Shown: positions 44,601 to 53,524, counted from the stretch's first letter. The stretch is DNA of 64,000 nt from Anisodus tanguticus (GCA_034509755.1 CM067539.1:27902001-27966000); one strand, 5' to 3'. Program-made: numbers and translations. The notes: generated by a model not told the origin, from the letters alone.

Positions 44601-47600
44601 CAATGAGACACTACTCAAACCTATACATGTAAGCATATAAAATCTCGAAAGTAGGGGTGCCAAATTGGCGATCAGAATGGGCTGAGTTAATAAATGATCG
44701 GATCATAGATTACTTGGGCTGAGATGGGTTGTGTTAGATGCTGGAAATTATTAAGAAAATGACAGAAAGAAAGGAAAGTGCTACTGGTAATAGATTGTGC
44801 AAGGATCTTAAACACAGTTTATAACTATGAAATCTGTCCGTATGGAGTGGAAAAAACTCCCAGAATCTGATATTTAAACATGTATTCGATAATCTTCATA
44901 ATAATCCTGACTAGATATTTATAGGACACATATATTGTCTACAACGAAGGGGAGCCTTGAAGTAACTGGTAAAGTTGATGCTATGTGACCAGGAAGTCAT
45001 GGGTTCAAGCTGTGGAAACCTCCTCTTGCAGAAATACAAGGTAAAGCTGCGTACAATAGACTCTTGTGGTCCGGCCCTTCCCCGAACCCCGCGCATAGCG
45101 GGAGCCTAGTGCACCGGGCTGCCCTTTTATATTTTGTCTACAACAAACAACTAGAAAACTGTAAAGCCTATCTGATAGTGGTTGGAATGTTGGTAATTGC
45201 CGGAGAGAATTAAGGAGGCAGTTTCTTCAAGTTTGGCTGATTGATTCCACCTCACGTGCAGTTCCAGAATCTCTATTTCCCCTTTCACGCTTTCTTTTTC
45301 TAAAATATGCCTTCAAAGGAGGGGTCGTATCAGTACACCCCCCTGAAAAGACGCCTTGTCCTCAAAGCGAAAGGAAGGAAACTGACCAGCAAGTAAGTCA
45401 TACTCTTCCCAACTAGCTTCTTCAACAGGACGATGACGCCATTGAATGAGTAATTTTAAAGTTGAAATCCCAGGTCCTTTCACCCAGCAGTGAGACAACT
45501 TTTTCAGGCTCCACCATGAATTCCAAATCAGCCGAAAGCGGTAATGGTGGAGGTGATGGAATATCAGCATAGCCAAGAGCAGGACGAATCAAGGAGACAT
45601 GAAACATTGGATGTATCTTCGCCGTTGGGAGGCAGCTGCAATTCGTATGCAACATGACCGATTTTGCGAACAATTTTATATGGACCAAAATAGCGAGGAG
45701 ACAGCTTCTCATTAGGACGTTTGGCCAGACTCTTCTGACGATAAGGCTGCAGACGAAGCATAACAACATCACCCACGTTAAAAGACAATTCACGTCGCTT
45801 TGAATCACTTGGGATTTCATACGAGATTGAGCCTTCAAGAGGTTGGACTGCAGTAACTTTAACATCCGGTCACGGGCCAAAATTTGCACTTTAAGATCAG
45901 CAAGTTTAGTTTCACCAGGAACAAAAGGATGCAATGGTGGTGGCTCCCTCCCATACACAACTTGTAAAGGAGTCATATTAGTTGATGAATGGTAGCCGGT
46001 GTTGAGTGAATACATAGCCCAAGCTAAATATTGATACCACGATTTAGGCTTTTCATGAGCAAGACAATGCAAATAGGCTTCAAGGCACCGGTTAACCACC
46101 TCCGTTTGGCCATCGGATTGGGGATGGTAAGAAGTATCCATACGAAGACGAGTATGACTAAGACGAAAAAGTTCTTGCCAAAAAGCACTCAAGAAAATAA
46201 CATCAGGATCTGAAAGAATAGAACGAGGTAAGCCATGTAGCCGGACAATTTCCCTACAAAACAAAGCAACCACTGTTTTGGCAGTGAATGGATGAGATAA
46301 AGCCATAAAATGACTATCTACTACCACAAGAATAGTGTCATAATCATTTGTAAAAGGAAGACCCACAATAAAGTCCAGGGAAATGTCTTCCCAAACTCGA
46401 CTGTGAATCGGCAAAGACTGCAAAAGGTCAATTGGAGCCAAAGTTTCATATTTATTTTGCTGACAAATCAAACAATTCTGGACAAACAGCTTAACATCCT
46501 GCTTCAAACATGGCCAGTAAAAATTTGCAGAAACTCTTTTGAGAGTTTTCAAATATCCTCCATGTCCTCCTGTTGGAGAATCATGTGCCTCAGCGAAAAT
46601 CTTGGCTTTAAGGTCAGGATAATCAGGTATTACCAACCGGGATTTGTAGTAAAGATGGCAGTCTGACAGTGAAAAATCCGTATGAGAAGACGGATCAGTA
46701 GAAAGTTGATCTAAAAGTTGATTGATATATGGATTAGCTTCAAGTGCTTCCCTTAAAGTGCTAAAATCTAATGAAACAGGCATTGCTAGAGTCAAAAGAT
46801 CAGCATGTTGAGGGCGGCGAGACAATGCATCAACTCCTTTATTTTCACTACCCGCTTTGTAGACAATAGTGAATTAATCAACAAACACTGTTGTTCAGCA
46901 TTACCCTCTGATTCAGGAGATATTTTAGGCTGCAATGATCAGTTGTGACAATAAAATGCCGACCCAATAAATAGTGCTTCCACTTTTGTAATGCAAGAAC
47001 TAAAGCCAATAACTCACGATCACAAGTAGATTTAACCCGATTAGAAAAGGAAAACCCCTTACTGAAATAGGCTAGAGGATGACTTTGTTGAAGTTGAATA
47101 GCACCAACACCATCAGCGGAAGCATCACATTCAACAGTAAATTGTTGAGTGAAATCGGGTAGACAAAGAACAAGTACTGATGTCGAGACTCTTTTAAGAT
47201 GCTGAAAAGCTACTTCTGCCTTTGGATTCCATATGAAAGCATCTTTTTTGGTCAGATCTGTCAAGGGACGAGCAATAATTACATAGTTCATAACAAACCG
47301 CCGATAATAACCCGTCAGTCCCAAAAAACCTCAGAGTTCCTTCACATTCTTTGGCAGAGGCCAATCCAAGACTGCAGATATTTTTTCTGGATCCATGGCT
47401 ACTCCCTTTTTGGAAATCACATGACCTAGAAACCCAATCTGAGTTTGCGCAAACAGACACTTCTTGGATTAACAAAAATTTTTGGTGGAAAGGAGGTGAA
47501 GAACTATCTGGAGATGGTTTTTGTGTTGTTGGAGGGTTGGACTATAGATTAAAATATCGTCAAAGAAAACCAAGGTGAATTTTCTGAGATAAGGTCTGAA

Positions 47601-50600
47601 AAGGTCATTCATTGCGGATTGGATAGTGGCGGGAGCATTAGTGAGTCCGAAAGGCATTACAAGAAATTCATAATGGCCAGAATGAGTTCGGAAAGCTGTT
47701 TTATGGATATCGGCTGGCTGGACACGAATTTAATGGTACCCTGAACGAAGATCTATCTTTGAAAAAATAGTGTCGCCATATAACTCATCCAGTAACTCAT
47801 CTATATTGGGAATCAGATATTTATCTGGTACAATTACCTTATTGAGGCTGCGATAATCAATACAAAACCTCCACGAATCATCTTTCTTTTTCACTAACAA
47901 AACTGGACTAGCGAATGGACTTGAACTAAGACGAATGAAACCAGATTCTAGTAAAGTAGCAACTTGGTTCTCAATTTCAGTCTTTTGGCCATGTGGGTAT
48001 CGATAAGGTCTTATGTTTGGAGGTTTTGAATTTGGTAACCGAGGAATAGCATGGGAATGTGCTCTAAATGGTGGAAGAGATGTTGGTTCAAAAAACACCG
48101 ACTGAAACTCATCTAAAAGTGTCTGAATTGGATTACCTGGATTCTCTGACAATTTGTTAAAAGATTGGAGGGAAGCCGTGGTGGAATTTGTCGATCTCAC
48201 CCCTTGCAGTTTGTAACGTTTCCCTTGCCAATTGAAAATTATGAACATATCCTTCCAGTTAGCTTGAATGGTGTTAAGAGAAGCTAACCATTTGATACCA
48301 AAGACCAAATAAGCCCCTCCAATTACAAATGGGTAGTAATATTGAGTGATGGTAAAGCCCGGCAACTGAATTTGAAGATTCCGGCAGACTTTATTGCAGC
48401 GGATGATGTCCCCGTTCCCTATTTGCACACTGAATGTTGGAACTGTTTCTACTGGAAGTTTATGCTCTTCAAGAATGGATTCTGCCACAAAATTATGCGT
48501 AGAACCACTATCCACAAGTATCAAGACCCGTCTCTTATTGATTTCACCCTGAAGCTTCATTGAGGGTCACCATCATCACCATCTGTAGCATTGACTTCAT
48601 CAACACCGTCCAATTGGTCTCCTCCTGTAATCTCCATGAGTGACAGTTTTGTGGATTGCATCTATGACCGGGTGCAAATTTCTCATGGAAACGATAACAA
48701 CGTCCCTGCGCCATAAGATTTCTCCTCTCGGTATCCCATGATCGATTTTGAAAATGTTGGGACGCGACTGGGTTGGAAGAAACGCTGCTTCTTGAATTTT
48801 GATGTGCAGAGTAAGTAGTTGTTCTGGGTATTTTTAACATACTGCAATGGGGTTTGTACGGTGGGTCTATTGGTTGGGGTCCAATTGGGCCCTCTATTTC
48901 TGCGCATTAGACTTCCATTTTTTTCCAAATTCAATTGCCAAACTCAGCCCTGTAAACTGTTCTGGGCTTGTGAATCCTAACATCAGATTTAAGTTCCTCT
49001 TTTAGTCCATCCATGAAAATCCTCAAGAGACAGTGATCTGGCCAGTCAATGACTCTAGATGAAAGTTTTGCAAATTCTTGACGGTACTCCGGTATATAAC
49101 CTGTTTGCCGGATGCTACAAAGATGCTCGTCAGAATTTTGGAACTCCGTAGGACCATAGTTTTCTTGTAATGCTTTAACTAGTTCTTCCCAATAGAGCAA
49201 AGTTCGCTCACGATTAATCCAAGAGGAGATCAAGAGCATCACCTTCAAGATACATAGCGGCGACGTCAACTTTGTGTTCATCTGGATGAGTTTGATAGTA
49301 GCAGAAATATTTTTCTGCCTTCAAAATCCAACTCTAGGATCCCCTCCTTCAAATCTGGGAAATTCCATCTTCGTGTGTGGCCTTCGGGAAGGATTTTTTG
49401 GCCATCCTGGATTATCAATGTCTTCTTCTTGCCAAGCGTTTGTGTACTCCATTACGGGTTCGATGACTGGTTTCCTCTTGATGGGTGCGGCTAGTCTGGG
49501 CTTTCAGTGTAGCAACATCTGCTGCCAGCGAATCAATTGTATGTAGTTTTGATGCTATGGCAGATAGTTGTTGGGCAAGAGATTCAACATTGGGAACGTC
49601 TTCTTGAGAGTTAGAAGATCTGGTATTAACCATGTTGCATCGATCTGCTCTGATGCCAAACTGTTAGATGCTGGAAATTATTAAGAAAATGACTGAGAAA
49701 GAAAGGAAAGTGCTACTGGTAATAGATTGTGCAAGGATCTTAAACACAGTTTACAACTATGAAATTTGTCCGTATGGAGTGGACAAAACTCCCAGAATCT
49801 GATATTTAAACATATATTCGATAATCTTCATAATAAGCCTGACTAGATATTTATAGGACACATATATTGTCTACAACAAACAACTAGAAAACTGTAAAGC
49901 CTAATCTGATAGTGGTTGGAATATTGGTAACTGCCGGAGAGAATTAAGGAGGCAGTTTGGCTGATTGTTTCCACCTCACGTGTAGTTCCAGAATCTCTAT
50001 TTCCTCTTTTACGCTTTCTTTTTCTAAAATATGTCTTCAAAGGTGGGGTCGTATCAGGTTGCGTCATGATGAGTTAAACAATGGGTCATAACCTTACCCA
50101 TCCAACTCTTACCAAGTTTTAATTTCTTTTTTTTCTTCTTATAATTAGTTTAATTACCAAACAAAACTTATAGAACTTCTTAGCAAAACCATTTTGGCTG
50201 GTTGAATTGGTTTATAATATTTACTCTCACGAACTTTAACGTCTAGGAACTGTTGTGACACCATCACTGATCAAGTAATCCCAAGACTAGGTACTAATGC
50301 GAATTATTTAACCACTCGCCTTGTGAAGAACCTTCCTCCTTTATTCAACCCCCCTCCCCCCCCCCCCCCACACACGGACACCCAAAAAAAAGGGAACGAA
50401 TAACAAAAGTATCAATTTTCTGTGGTCTTTCCAATTTATTAGCTGACAGAGAATGATATTGGTAGTTATGCATCTTTAGTAGTGTTTCATCTCAATGACG
50501 TGTTATGCTAAGAGGTCAAGAACTATTATTCCTCCAATCTCATGGAAGTCATAGATACTAAGCTTTAGTAGTGCTGATGCCATTTACTTGTGCATCTTGA

Positions 50601-52469
50601 CAGACTTTTTTTCGTGTTGCAAAGTTTTGCACAATTTAATTCACCCATGTATTGCTTCTGAAATAATGACACACGCTTTTCAGCTGTGGTGCTGGCTCAT
50701 TGGGTGAGCCTCCTAGGCAAGGAGAAGGTCAATGTGGTAACATGAGGCTCCTCCTAAGGCAGCAGCAAAGGGTCAGACATTTTAGGGTTCTGATTACTAC
50801 TTTTGTTATAAAACTGTCTTTTCTTTTCTCCTTTTTCAATCTGCTTTGCCTCATTTCTGTAACAGATTCTTCTGGCAAAATCTGATGTTGCTGGATGGGG
50901 AGCCTTTCTGAAGGTAAGCCGTATTCCTGTGTGATGATACACTTGCACCTTAAGCTACTATAAAGTATTAATAAACTAATTAATTAATTTGTTTAATTTT
51001 TCTTTTGCACCTAGAACCCTGTTTACAAAAATGATTACCTGGGAGAATATACTGGTGAATTAATTTCTCACCGAGAAGCAGATAAACGGGGAAAAATATA
51101 TGATCGTGCAAATTCGTCTTTCCTTTTCGACCTGAACGATCAGGTGAGCACTGCTAATTGTTTGAGAGATTCATATATTTCCTTGTATTTTGAAATCTGA
51201 ATCTTAGGACCATCCGTCCTGCCTTGTATACCCTACCAGGTATACAGTGGCGTACGCAGGATTTTCGTCAGCGGTATCACATTTTAAAATGAGAAACAAT
51301 AAATAAATATAACATCATATTAAAAAAAAGAACAAAATATAAATAAACACAATTCACATACATAGCAGAATTTTTCGTCAGCAGTGACACATTTTAAAAT
51401 GAGAAACATTAAATAAATAAATATAGCACCATATTAAAAAAAAGAACAAAATATAAATAAACACAACACGTACATTGCCATAACTTTTCTTGATGAGTTT
51501 TCTTTTTTTAAATGTATTTAAATTAACCTCATTAGAAATAATATTAAATACTTTTTTTATATAGGGCACCAAATAATTACTAAACGTAAATGCACAACAA
51601 CTACTTAGGAAAGCACGAGATCCTTCTTTATCGAGTAAATATTTTATTGTCACAATAATGAACATATCTGAGTTTGGAGCAACTGGTTACCATTTTGTTA
51701 ACTTATGACCAAGAGGTTATGGGTTTGAATCTGAACATGTATCTTTTTGTAAAAGAGGCCAAATTTTTAAAATTAAATGGTGCTGCGTGGTTTCGAACTC
51801 GCGTCCTCAGCGGAGGATTAAAGCGCCTGCCCAATTGACCTGAGCGATCATTAGTGTTGAGCAGCGTCACTTTACTCAATATAACTTGTATTTTCTTCTG
51901 CCTTTTAGTTATCTATACATATTTAGTAAAAATTTTCGACGAAGTAGTGTCACGTGACACCCCTCGGCATAAGGTAGATCCGCTCCTGTAGGTATATGCT
52001 TTTATTTCCACAATCTAGAATGTCTGGTTCCAAATTGTTGTTACCTATTTTCACTCGTGAATTTAGTCCATTACAATTTCCAATTCCAAATATCAAAGAT
52101 AAACATGGCGTCTCCTGCTCTTTTCTCTTTATTGCAGTATGTCCTTGATGCCTATCGAAAGGGAGACAAGCTGAAATTTGCCAATCACTCATCAAATCCA
52201 AACTGTTATGCTAAGGTACATACCATCCTATGTATTAGAGTTCAATAAAATTCTTGATTTTTGCTGATTCGAGATTTCTTTAGGTAATGCTGGTTGCTGG
52301 AGATCATCGCGTTGGGATATTTGCAAAGGAACGTATCGAAGCTAGTGAGGAGCTTTTCTATGATTATCGTTATGGTCCTGATCAAGCACCAATATGGGCT
52401 AGGAAACCCGAGGGCACAAAGAGAGACGATTCACCAGCGCCTCTAGGTCGACCAAAGAAACACCAATAA
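26639..52469 (+). CDS. SWN: SWINGER/EZA1-type E(z) histone H3K27 methyltransferase (PRC2), 18 exons
   Basis: This is the catalytic subunit of Polycomb Repressive Complex 2, which tri-methylates histone H3 lysine 27 in the nucleus to keep developmental genes silent. The joined exons give 827 residues, close to the 856 of Arabidopsis SWN. Residues 14-60 form a helical N-terminus; PPYTTWIFLDR and MAEDQSVVGRR (about 127-150) are E(z) N-terminal signatures; FDNLFCRRC..VFDCRLHGCSQ (about 264-285) is a conserved Cys motif; the SANT domain spans about 465-510, the CXC domain about 575-652 and SET about 680-795 with GEYTGE, NHSSNPNC and ELFYDYRYG. Signatures such as SDVAGWGAFLKN and RIYYDQHG favour SWN over CURLY LEAF. 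The exon 1 start is the first ATG giving the correct phase into exon 2. Introns 10 (8.4 kb) and 13 (6.9 kb) are filled with transposons, yet no exon is damaged. Confidence 0.93.
27149..27675. mobile_element. Stowaway-like MITE in intron 1
   Basis: The termini CTCCCTCCATCTCATATTAT and (reversed) CTTCCTCCATCTCAAATTAT are flanked by TA at 27147-27148 and 27676-27677. At 527 bp it is long for the class because another MITE sits inside. Confidence 0.8.
27368..27618. mobile_element. Second MITE nested inside the first
   Basis: The arms CACCTCCAGATCGAAAAGAG and (reversed) CTACCTCCGATCAAAAAAGA pair, as do the next words GTGTCCACATAGCCT and GTGCCCACGTAGCCT. TA dinucleotides flank it (27366-27367 and 27619-27620). 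Confidence 0.72.
27742..27843 (+). CDS. SWN: SWN-like exon 2
   Basis: 34 codons in phase 0 encoding the helical RINQLKRQIQADRVLSIR stretch, the start of the E(z) N-terminal region. Confidence 0.9.
28004..28029. repeat. Palindromic GT/TA/CA microsatellite in intron 2
   Basis: A TG run, then alternating TA, then a CA run form a perfect 26-bp palindrome; likely slippage-prone. Confidence 0.85.
28548..28819 (+). CDS. SWN: SWN-like exon 3
   Basis: Encodes residues 48-138, from DKHEENKRKL to the conserved PPYTTWIFLD. It ends two bases into an Arg codon before gtatgt. Confidence 0.93.
29404..29568 (+). CDS. SWN: SWN-like exon 4
   Basis: Carries NQRMAEDQSVVGRRRIYYDQ and the acidic SDSEEDIAEPEEEKR segment, both diagnostic of plant E(z) proteins. 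The last Trp codon is split by the intron. Confidence 0.95.
30331..30979 (-). mobile_element. 5'-truncated L1-type LINE in intron 4
   Basis: A poly-T at 30331 (the reversed poly-A tail) is preceded on the - strand by the tract TATACCACTTATTTCATC. A 14-bp duplication AGTAGCCTGGGCAT lies at 30317-30330 and 30980-30993. On the - strand near 30845-30760 the phrase WPWKLIWKVKLPPKISVFSW is readable; it belongs to the zinc-binding tail of plant L1 reverse transcriptases. The frame is closed by a stop just upstream of it. Confidence 0.88.
31268..31352 (+). CDS. SWN: SWN-like exon 5
   Basis: Completes the split Trp codon and encodes MASREFGLNEEVLDILTHYV; phase 0 at the gtaaac donor. Confidence 0.9.
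31399..31887 (-). mobile_element. TRIM (miniature LTR retrotransposon) in intron 5
   Basis: Direct repeats of about 80 bp form the ends (31399-31478 and 31814 to about 31887), both starting TGTTGAA; the left one ends TTCAACA. Next to the right repeat lies GCTCTGATACCA (31802-31813), the exact complement of the initiator-Met primer site. Next to the left repeat on the - strand is the purine tract GTGAGGGGGCG. There is no coding capacity. A second GCTCTGATACCA at about 31584-31595 suggests a nested relative. Confidence 0.82.
32042..32197 (+). CDS. SWN: SWN-like exon 6
   Basis: 52 codons in phase 0 ending with AALDSFDNLFCRRCL, one of the best conserved E(z) blocks. Confidence 0.95.
32279..32326 (+). 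CDS. SWN: SWN-like exon 7
   Basis: 16 codons, VFDCRLHGCSQILIDA, continuing the cysteine motif of exon 6. Confidence 0.95.
32404..32475 (+). CDS. SWN: SWN-like exon 8
   Basis: 24 codons beginning SEKQSYSSDSEDNGKPC and ending CYLK. It aligns with the SWN segment between the Cys motif and the variable middle. Confidence 0.88.
32988..33105 (+). CDS. SWN: SWN-like exon 9
   Basis: Low-complexity middle region. The donor CCAG/gtgatg was chosen because it joins in frame to exon 10; reading on past it hits TGA at about 33147. Confidence 0.8.
33228..33627 (+). CDS. SWN: SWN-like exon 10
   Basis: Contains the basic KRRKLS patch (possible nuclear-localisation signal, about residue 384) and the first half of the SANT domain, WKPLEKELYLKGIEIFGRN. 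It ends inside a Ser codon before gtatgg. Confidence 0.93.
36761..37173. repeat. 185-bp direct duplication with inverted spacer
   Basis: 36761-36945 and 36989-37173 are 185-bp copies with one noticed difference (CCAATATAC against CCAGTATAC). The spacer and its edges (36944-36992) are the exact reverse complement of 37203-37251. Confidence 0.9.
37045..37410 (-). CDS. Uncharacterised frame in LARD-like element
   Basis: The 121-residue frame begins with an ATG about 340 bp inside the primer-binding site. The N-terminal half has a coiled-coil look (LIEERTKLGQEIDQFGSDI), the C-terminal part is charged. It overlaps one copy of the 185-bp duplication. It may be a leftover of a gag-adjacent frame; I do not recognise a family. 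Confidence 0.35.
   Translation of the reverse strand: MDHYKILIEEYGGLHDGLTNAVIQLIEERTKLGQEIDQFGSDIHDLHAQLNKKAIVVDSSQDVQQKEEFQPFDQNFIDDAEVEGVYWMSEIIQVQEPYILKFATLERENGIPHLRAKKCKM
38481..41287 (-). pseudogene. RTE LINE endonuclease/reverse transcriptase, decayed
   Basis: From 41230 downward the APE-type endonuclease region and from 39360 downward the RT are present in scattered frames. Visible motifs are AFVDLKKAYDKVP (RT block 1-2), GVPVTYTRAIKHMYD and MGLHEGLALSLFLFALVMD; the Gln of the usual GLHQGSALSP is replaced by Glu. The catalytic FADD region falls in a broken frame near 39018. C-terminal RRRWLGHVKRRC is at about 38510. Confidence 0.8.
41382..41491 (-). mobile_element. Au-type SINE fragment (reversed) in intron 10
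   Basis: On the - strand it reads AAACAGCCTCTTGCAGAAAT at one end and AGCGGGAGCTTAGTGCACCG near the other, the body of the Au SINE. The tRNA-like head is missing. Confidence 0.8.
42001..42145 (+). CDS. SWN: SWN-like exon 11
   Basis: Second half of the SANT domain, SCLIARNLLPGLKTCMEV, joined in frame across intron 10. Ends ATG before gtttgt, phase 0. Confidence 0.94.
43288..43508 (+). CDS. SWN: SWN-like exon 12
   Basis: Encodes RFLRRRGRTRKLKYSSKSAG and the first cysteine cluster of CXC (CGCQPMCGKSCPC, then CCEKYCG). The final Gly codon is split. Confidence 0.95.
43699..43830 (+). CDS. SWN: SWN-like exon 13
   Basis: Second CXC cluster: CSKSCKNRFRGCHCAKSQC and CPCFAAGRECDPDVCRNCW, zinc-binding cysteines all present. 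Confidence 0.96.
44165..44364. mobile_element. PIF/Harbinger-like MITE in intron 13
   Basis: The ends GGGGTCGTTTGGTAGG and (reversed) GTTCTCGTTTGGTTGG are flanked by TAA at 44162-44164 and 44365-44367. It also contains inner palindromic ATCCCGGGATAA-type words. 200 bp, no coding. Confidence 0.78.
44732..45332 (-). repeat. 3' LTR of gypsy element, carrying a SINE
   Basis: Matches 49662-50056 except for an insertion of about 200 bp between 44946 and 45144. Confidence 0.92.
44946..45133 (+). mobile_element. Au SINE inside the LTR
   Basis: The body starts GGAGCCTTGAAGTAACTGG at 44951. It has RNA polymerase III boxes (AACTGGTAAAGT, GGTTCAAGC) and ends GTGCACCGGGCTGCCCTTTT. The 11-bp duplication TTGTCTACAAC is at 44935-44945 and 45134-45144. 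Confidence 0.93.
45422..46825 (-). pseudogene. Gypsy integrase region
   Basis: The zinc-binding H2C2 region (HDSPTGGHGGYLKTLKR, then CLICQQNK) precedes the catalytic core with DFIVGLPF, ILSDPDVIFLS and SDGQTEVVNR, giving D, D and E. The second motif is SDPD where SDRD is usual. After GREPPPLHPFVPGETKLADL the frame shifts; the C-terminal SMSFNVGDVVMLRLQPYRQ continues at 45788-45564 in another frame. Confidence 0.87.
46878..47324 (-). pseudogene. Gypsy RNase H region
   Basis: GLTGYYRRFV marks the RT/RNase H connection. VECDASADGVGA supplies the first Asp, DRELLALVLALQKWKHYLLG the Glu, and TTDHCSLKYLL the next Asp. The last part is cut by a stop. Confidence 0.87.
47469..48560 (-). pseudogene. 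Gypsy protease and reverse transcriptase
   Basis: 48560-47730 carries the protease site VDSGSTHNFV, then the RT start AHSHAIPRLPNSKP, WRFCIDYRSLNKVIVPDKY and FSKIDLRSGYH. A break follows, and 47657-47469 carries MPFGLTNAPATIQSAMNDLF and the catalytic FFDDILIYS. FFDD instead of YVDD is seen in plant chromovirus-type elements. Confidence 0.88.
48600..49633 (-). pseudogene. Gypsy gag, broken
   Basis: Start MVNTRSSNSQEDVPNVESLA at 49633, a short distance inside the primer site. The capsid core is at 49281-48931 (YWEELVKALQENYGP, YRQEFAKLSSRV). The zinc knuckle near 48720-48660 reads CYRFHEKFAPGHRC: Phe stands where the second Cys is expected, so zinc binding would fail. Frameshifts separate the parts. 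Confidence 0.85.
49647..49658 (-). promoter_or_regulatory. Primer-binding site of the gypsy element
   Basis: Reads TGGCATCAGAGC on the - strand, one base from TGGTATCAGAGC, the initiator-Met tRNA site. Confidence 0.85.
49662..50056 (-). repeat. 5' LTR of gypsy element
   Basis: 395 bp, TG...CA. Differs from the other LTR only by scattered substitutions, small indels and the SINE. Confidence 0.93.
50684..50771 (+). CDS. SWN: SWN-like exon 14
   Basis: SCGAGSLGEPPRQGEGQCGN and MRLLLRQQQR lead into the SET domain; joins exon 13 in frame. Confidence 0.95.
50866..50913 (+). CDS. SWN: SWN-like exon 15
   Basis: 16 codons, ILLAKSDVAGWGAFLK, the first strand of SET. Confidence 0.96.
51015..51143 (+). 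CDS. SWN: SWN-like exon 16
   Basis: SET core with YLGEYTGELISHREADKRGK and SSFLFDLNDQ; part of the S-adenosylmethionine pocket. Confidence 0.96.
51245..51988. mobile_element. hAT-like non-autonomous element with tRNA-like modules in intron 16
   Basis: The ends CAGTGGCGTACGCAGGA and (reversed) CAGGAGCGGATCTACC resemble each other. The flanks CAGGTATA (51237-51244) and TAGGTATA (51989-51996) match at 7 of 8 bases. Inside on the - strand (about 51860-51780) is a tRNA-like block with GGTCAATTGGGC and GAGTTCGAAACC, similar to pol III A and B boxes. A 44-bp stretch near 51262-51300 is repeated near 51370-51415. Confidence 0.6.
52138..52215 (+). CDS. SWN: SWN-like exon 17
   Basis: YVLDAYRKGDKLKFANHSSN and PNCYAK: the NHS motif contacts cofactor and substrate lysine. 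Confidence 0.96.
52284..52469 (+). CDS. SWN: SWN-like exon 18
   Basis: VMLVAGDHRVGIFAKERI, the catalytic-tyrosine block ELFYDYRYGPDQAP, a short basic tail GRPKKHQ and TAA at 52467-52469. Confidence 0.96.
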   Translation, partial: VMLVAGDHRVGIFAKERIEASEELFYDYRYGPDQAPIWARKPEGTKRDDSPAPLGRPKKHQ

Positions 52470-53506
52470 TCTCATTGAGACAGTACTCTGACTATCTCAA
52501 TGGTTGTAACATAATCATCTCTATCTTATTGTGCGAGTGCTTAACATGGAGGAGGAACAGAGGAAGCTGTACTTACATCTCTTGTATACAGTAATATAGA
52601 GTTTAGACAAATCATAAAATGTTTTCTTTATTTGTTTTTTTCCTTGTTGTGGAGTTCCATCATATTTTATTATTGTGCTAATTATAATACATTAAAGAAG
52701 TGATAGGAGAGGATCCAGCTATGTAAAGAATAAGCGGAAAAATGTCAAAGAAACATGTAAACATATAGTCATCTGAACAGGTGAAAGAAATTATTTGAGT
52801 TACACACAAGGTGTCTTGTAATAATACAGCTTATATGGATAAGTTAGCCTCTTTCCTTTTTGCTGAATCTTTTTACTCTATTTAGAACCAGTTTTGTTTT
52901 GAAACCACATTATGATTGTTAGGAGTAAAGTTCAAGATGAGACTTCAAAATTTCTCTGCTGGACTTTATGGATCTTTTTGTGGCTAGGGGTGTTCAATTA
53001 ACTGAATTTTTATCAAGTTAAAAAACATAGGCGTGATTAAAAAACTGTATTATTTGATGTGAAATTGTGGCAAGTCTATTGGAAATTATGTAAGTTTGGA
53101 AGAACTTAAACTAATGTTTATTAAACAAAGTACGTAATTTTCACTTTTTTTCCTCAGAAGGAAAAAAGAAAATAAAAAGGTGGTTGTGTCATGTTATGAC
53201 AGTCAGAAGATGAGGCAGCGCCCACCGTCACCAAGTGGCTGATAGATCTATGTCCCAGACCTGAGACTAATGCAATCAGTTCCTTCCTCCGCCTTACCAT
53301 ACCATTGAAGAGGGAAATTCCGCCCCTGATCATGCCTCGAAGAAGGCAATTCACGAGGAAAGGCCCCACTCAGACACACACAAAGAACCGAAGCTATTGC
53401 ATTGTTTGCCCCAATAATGGTCCTTTTGATCTCATTCGTATTCCAAGTCCCTTAGTAATCGTTGATTCTATCCATTTTGAGTTGGATCATAAACAATTTA
53501 TTAATT
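52470..53506. other. SWN-like 3' UTR and convergent intergenic region
   Basis: The first ~150 bp are probably 3' UTR. The rest is AT-rich. At 53154-53460 there is a less AT-rich stretch with short open frames on both strands that I do not recognise. Confidence 0.5.
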
Positions 53507-53524
53507 TACCATTTTAATCCGTTC

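Larger units (their letters stand above)
44732..50056 (-). mobile_element. Ty3/gypsy retrotransposon in intron 13 (Reina/CRM-type pol)
   Basis: LTRs at 44732-45332 and 49662-50056 start TGTTAG and end TATCA, with perfect 5-bp target duplications GGTTG (44727-44731 and 50057-50061). On the - strand: primer site, gag, protease, RT, RNase H, integrase, then polypurine tract TTTTCAGGGGGGTGTAC before the 3' LTR. The coding part has several frameshifts. It lies antisense to the host gene. Confidence 0.93.
43831..50683 (+). other. Intron 13, 6.9 kb, hosts MITE and gypsy element
   Basis: Holds the MITE at 44165-44364 and the gypsy element at 44732-50056. A run of C interrupted by few other bases lies at about 50347-50369. 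Confidence 0.88.

Noticed and set aside
51780..51860. Possible tRNA gene on the - strand
   Set aside because: A- and B-box-like words exist but no full acceptor stem could be formed; better explained as a SINE-type tRNA-like module.
53154..53517. Two 70-residue frames on opposite strands
   Set aside because: No motif, no splice context and no repeat; not enough to call a gene.
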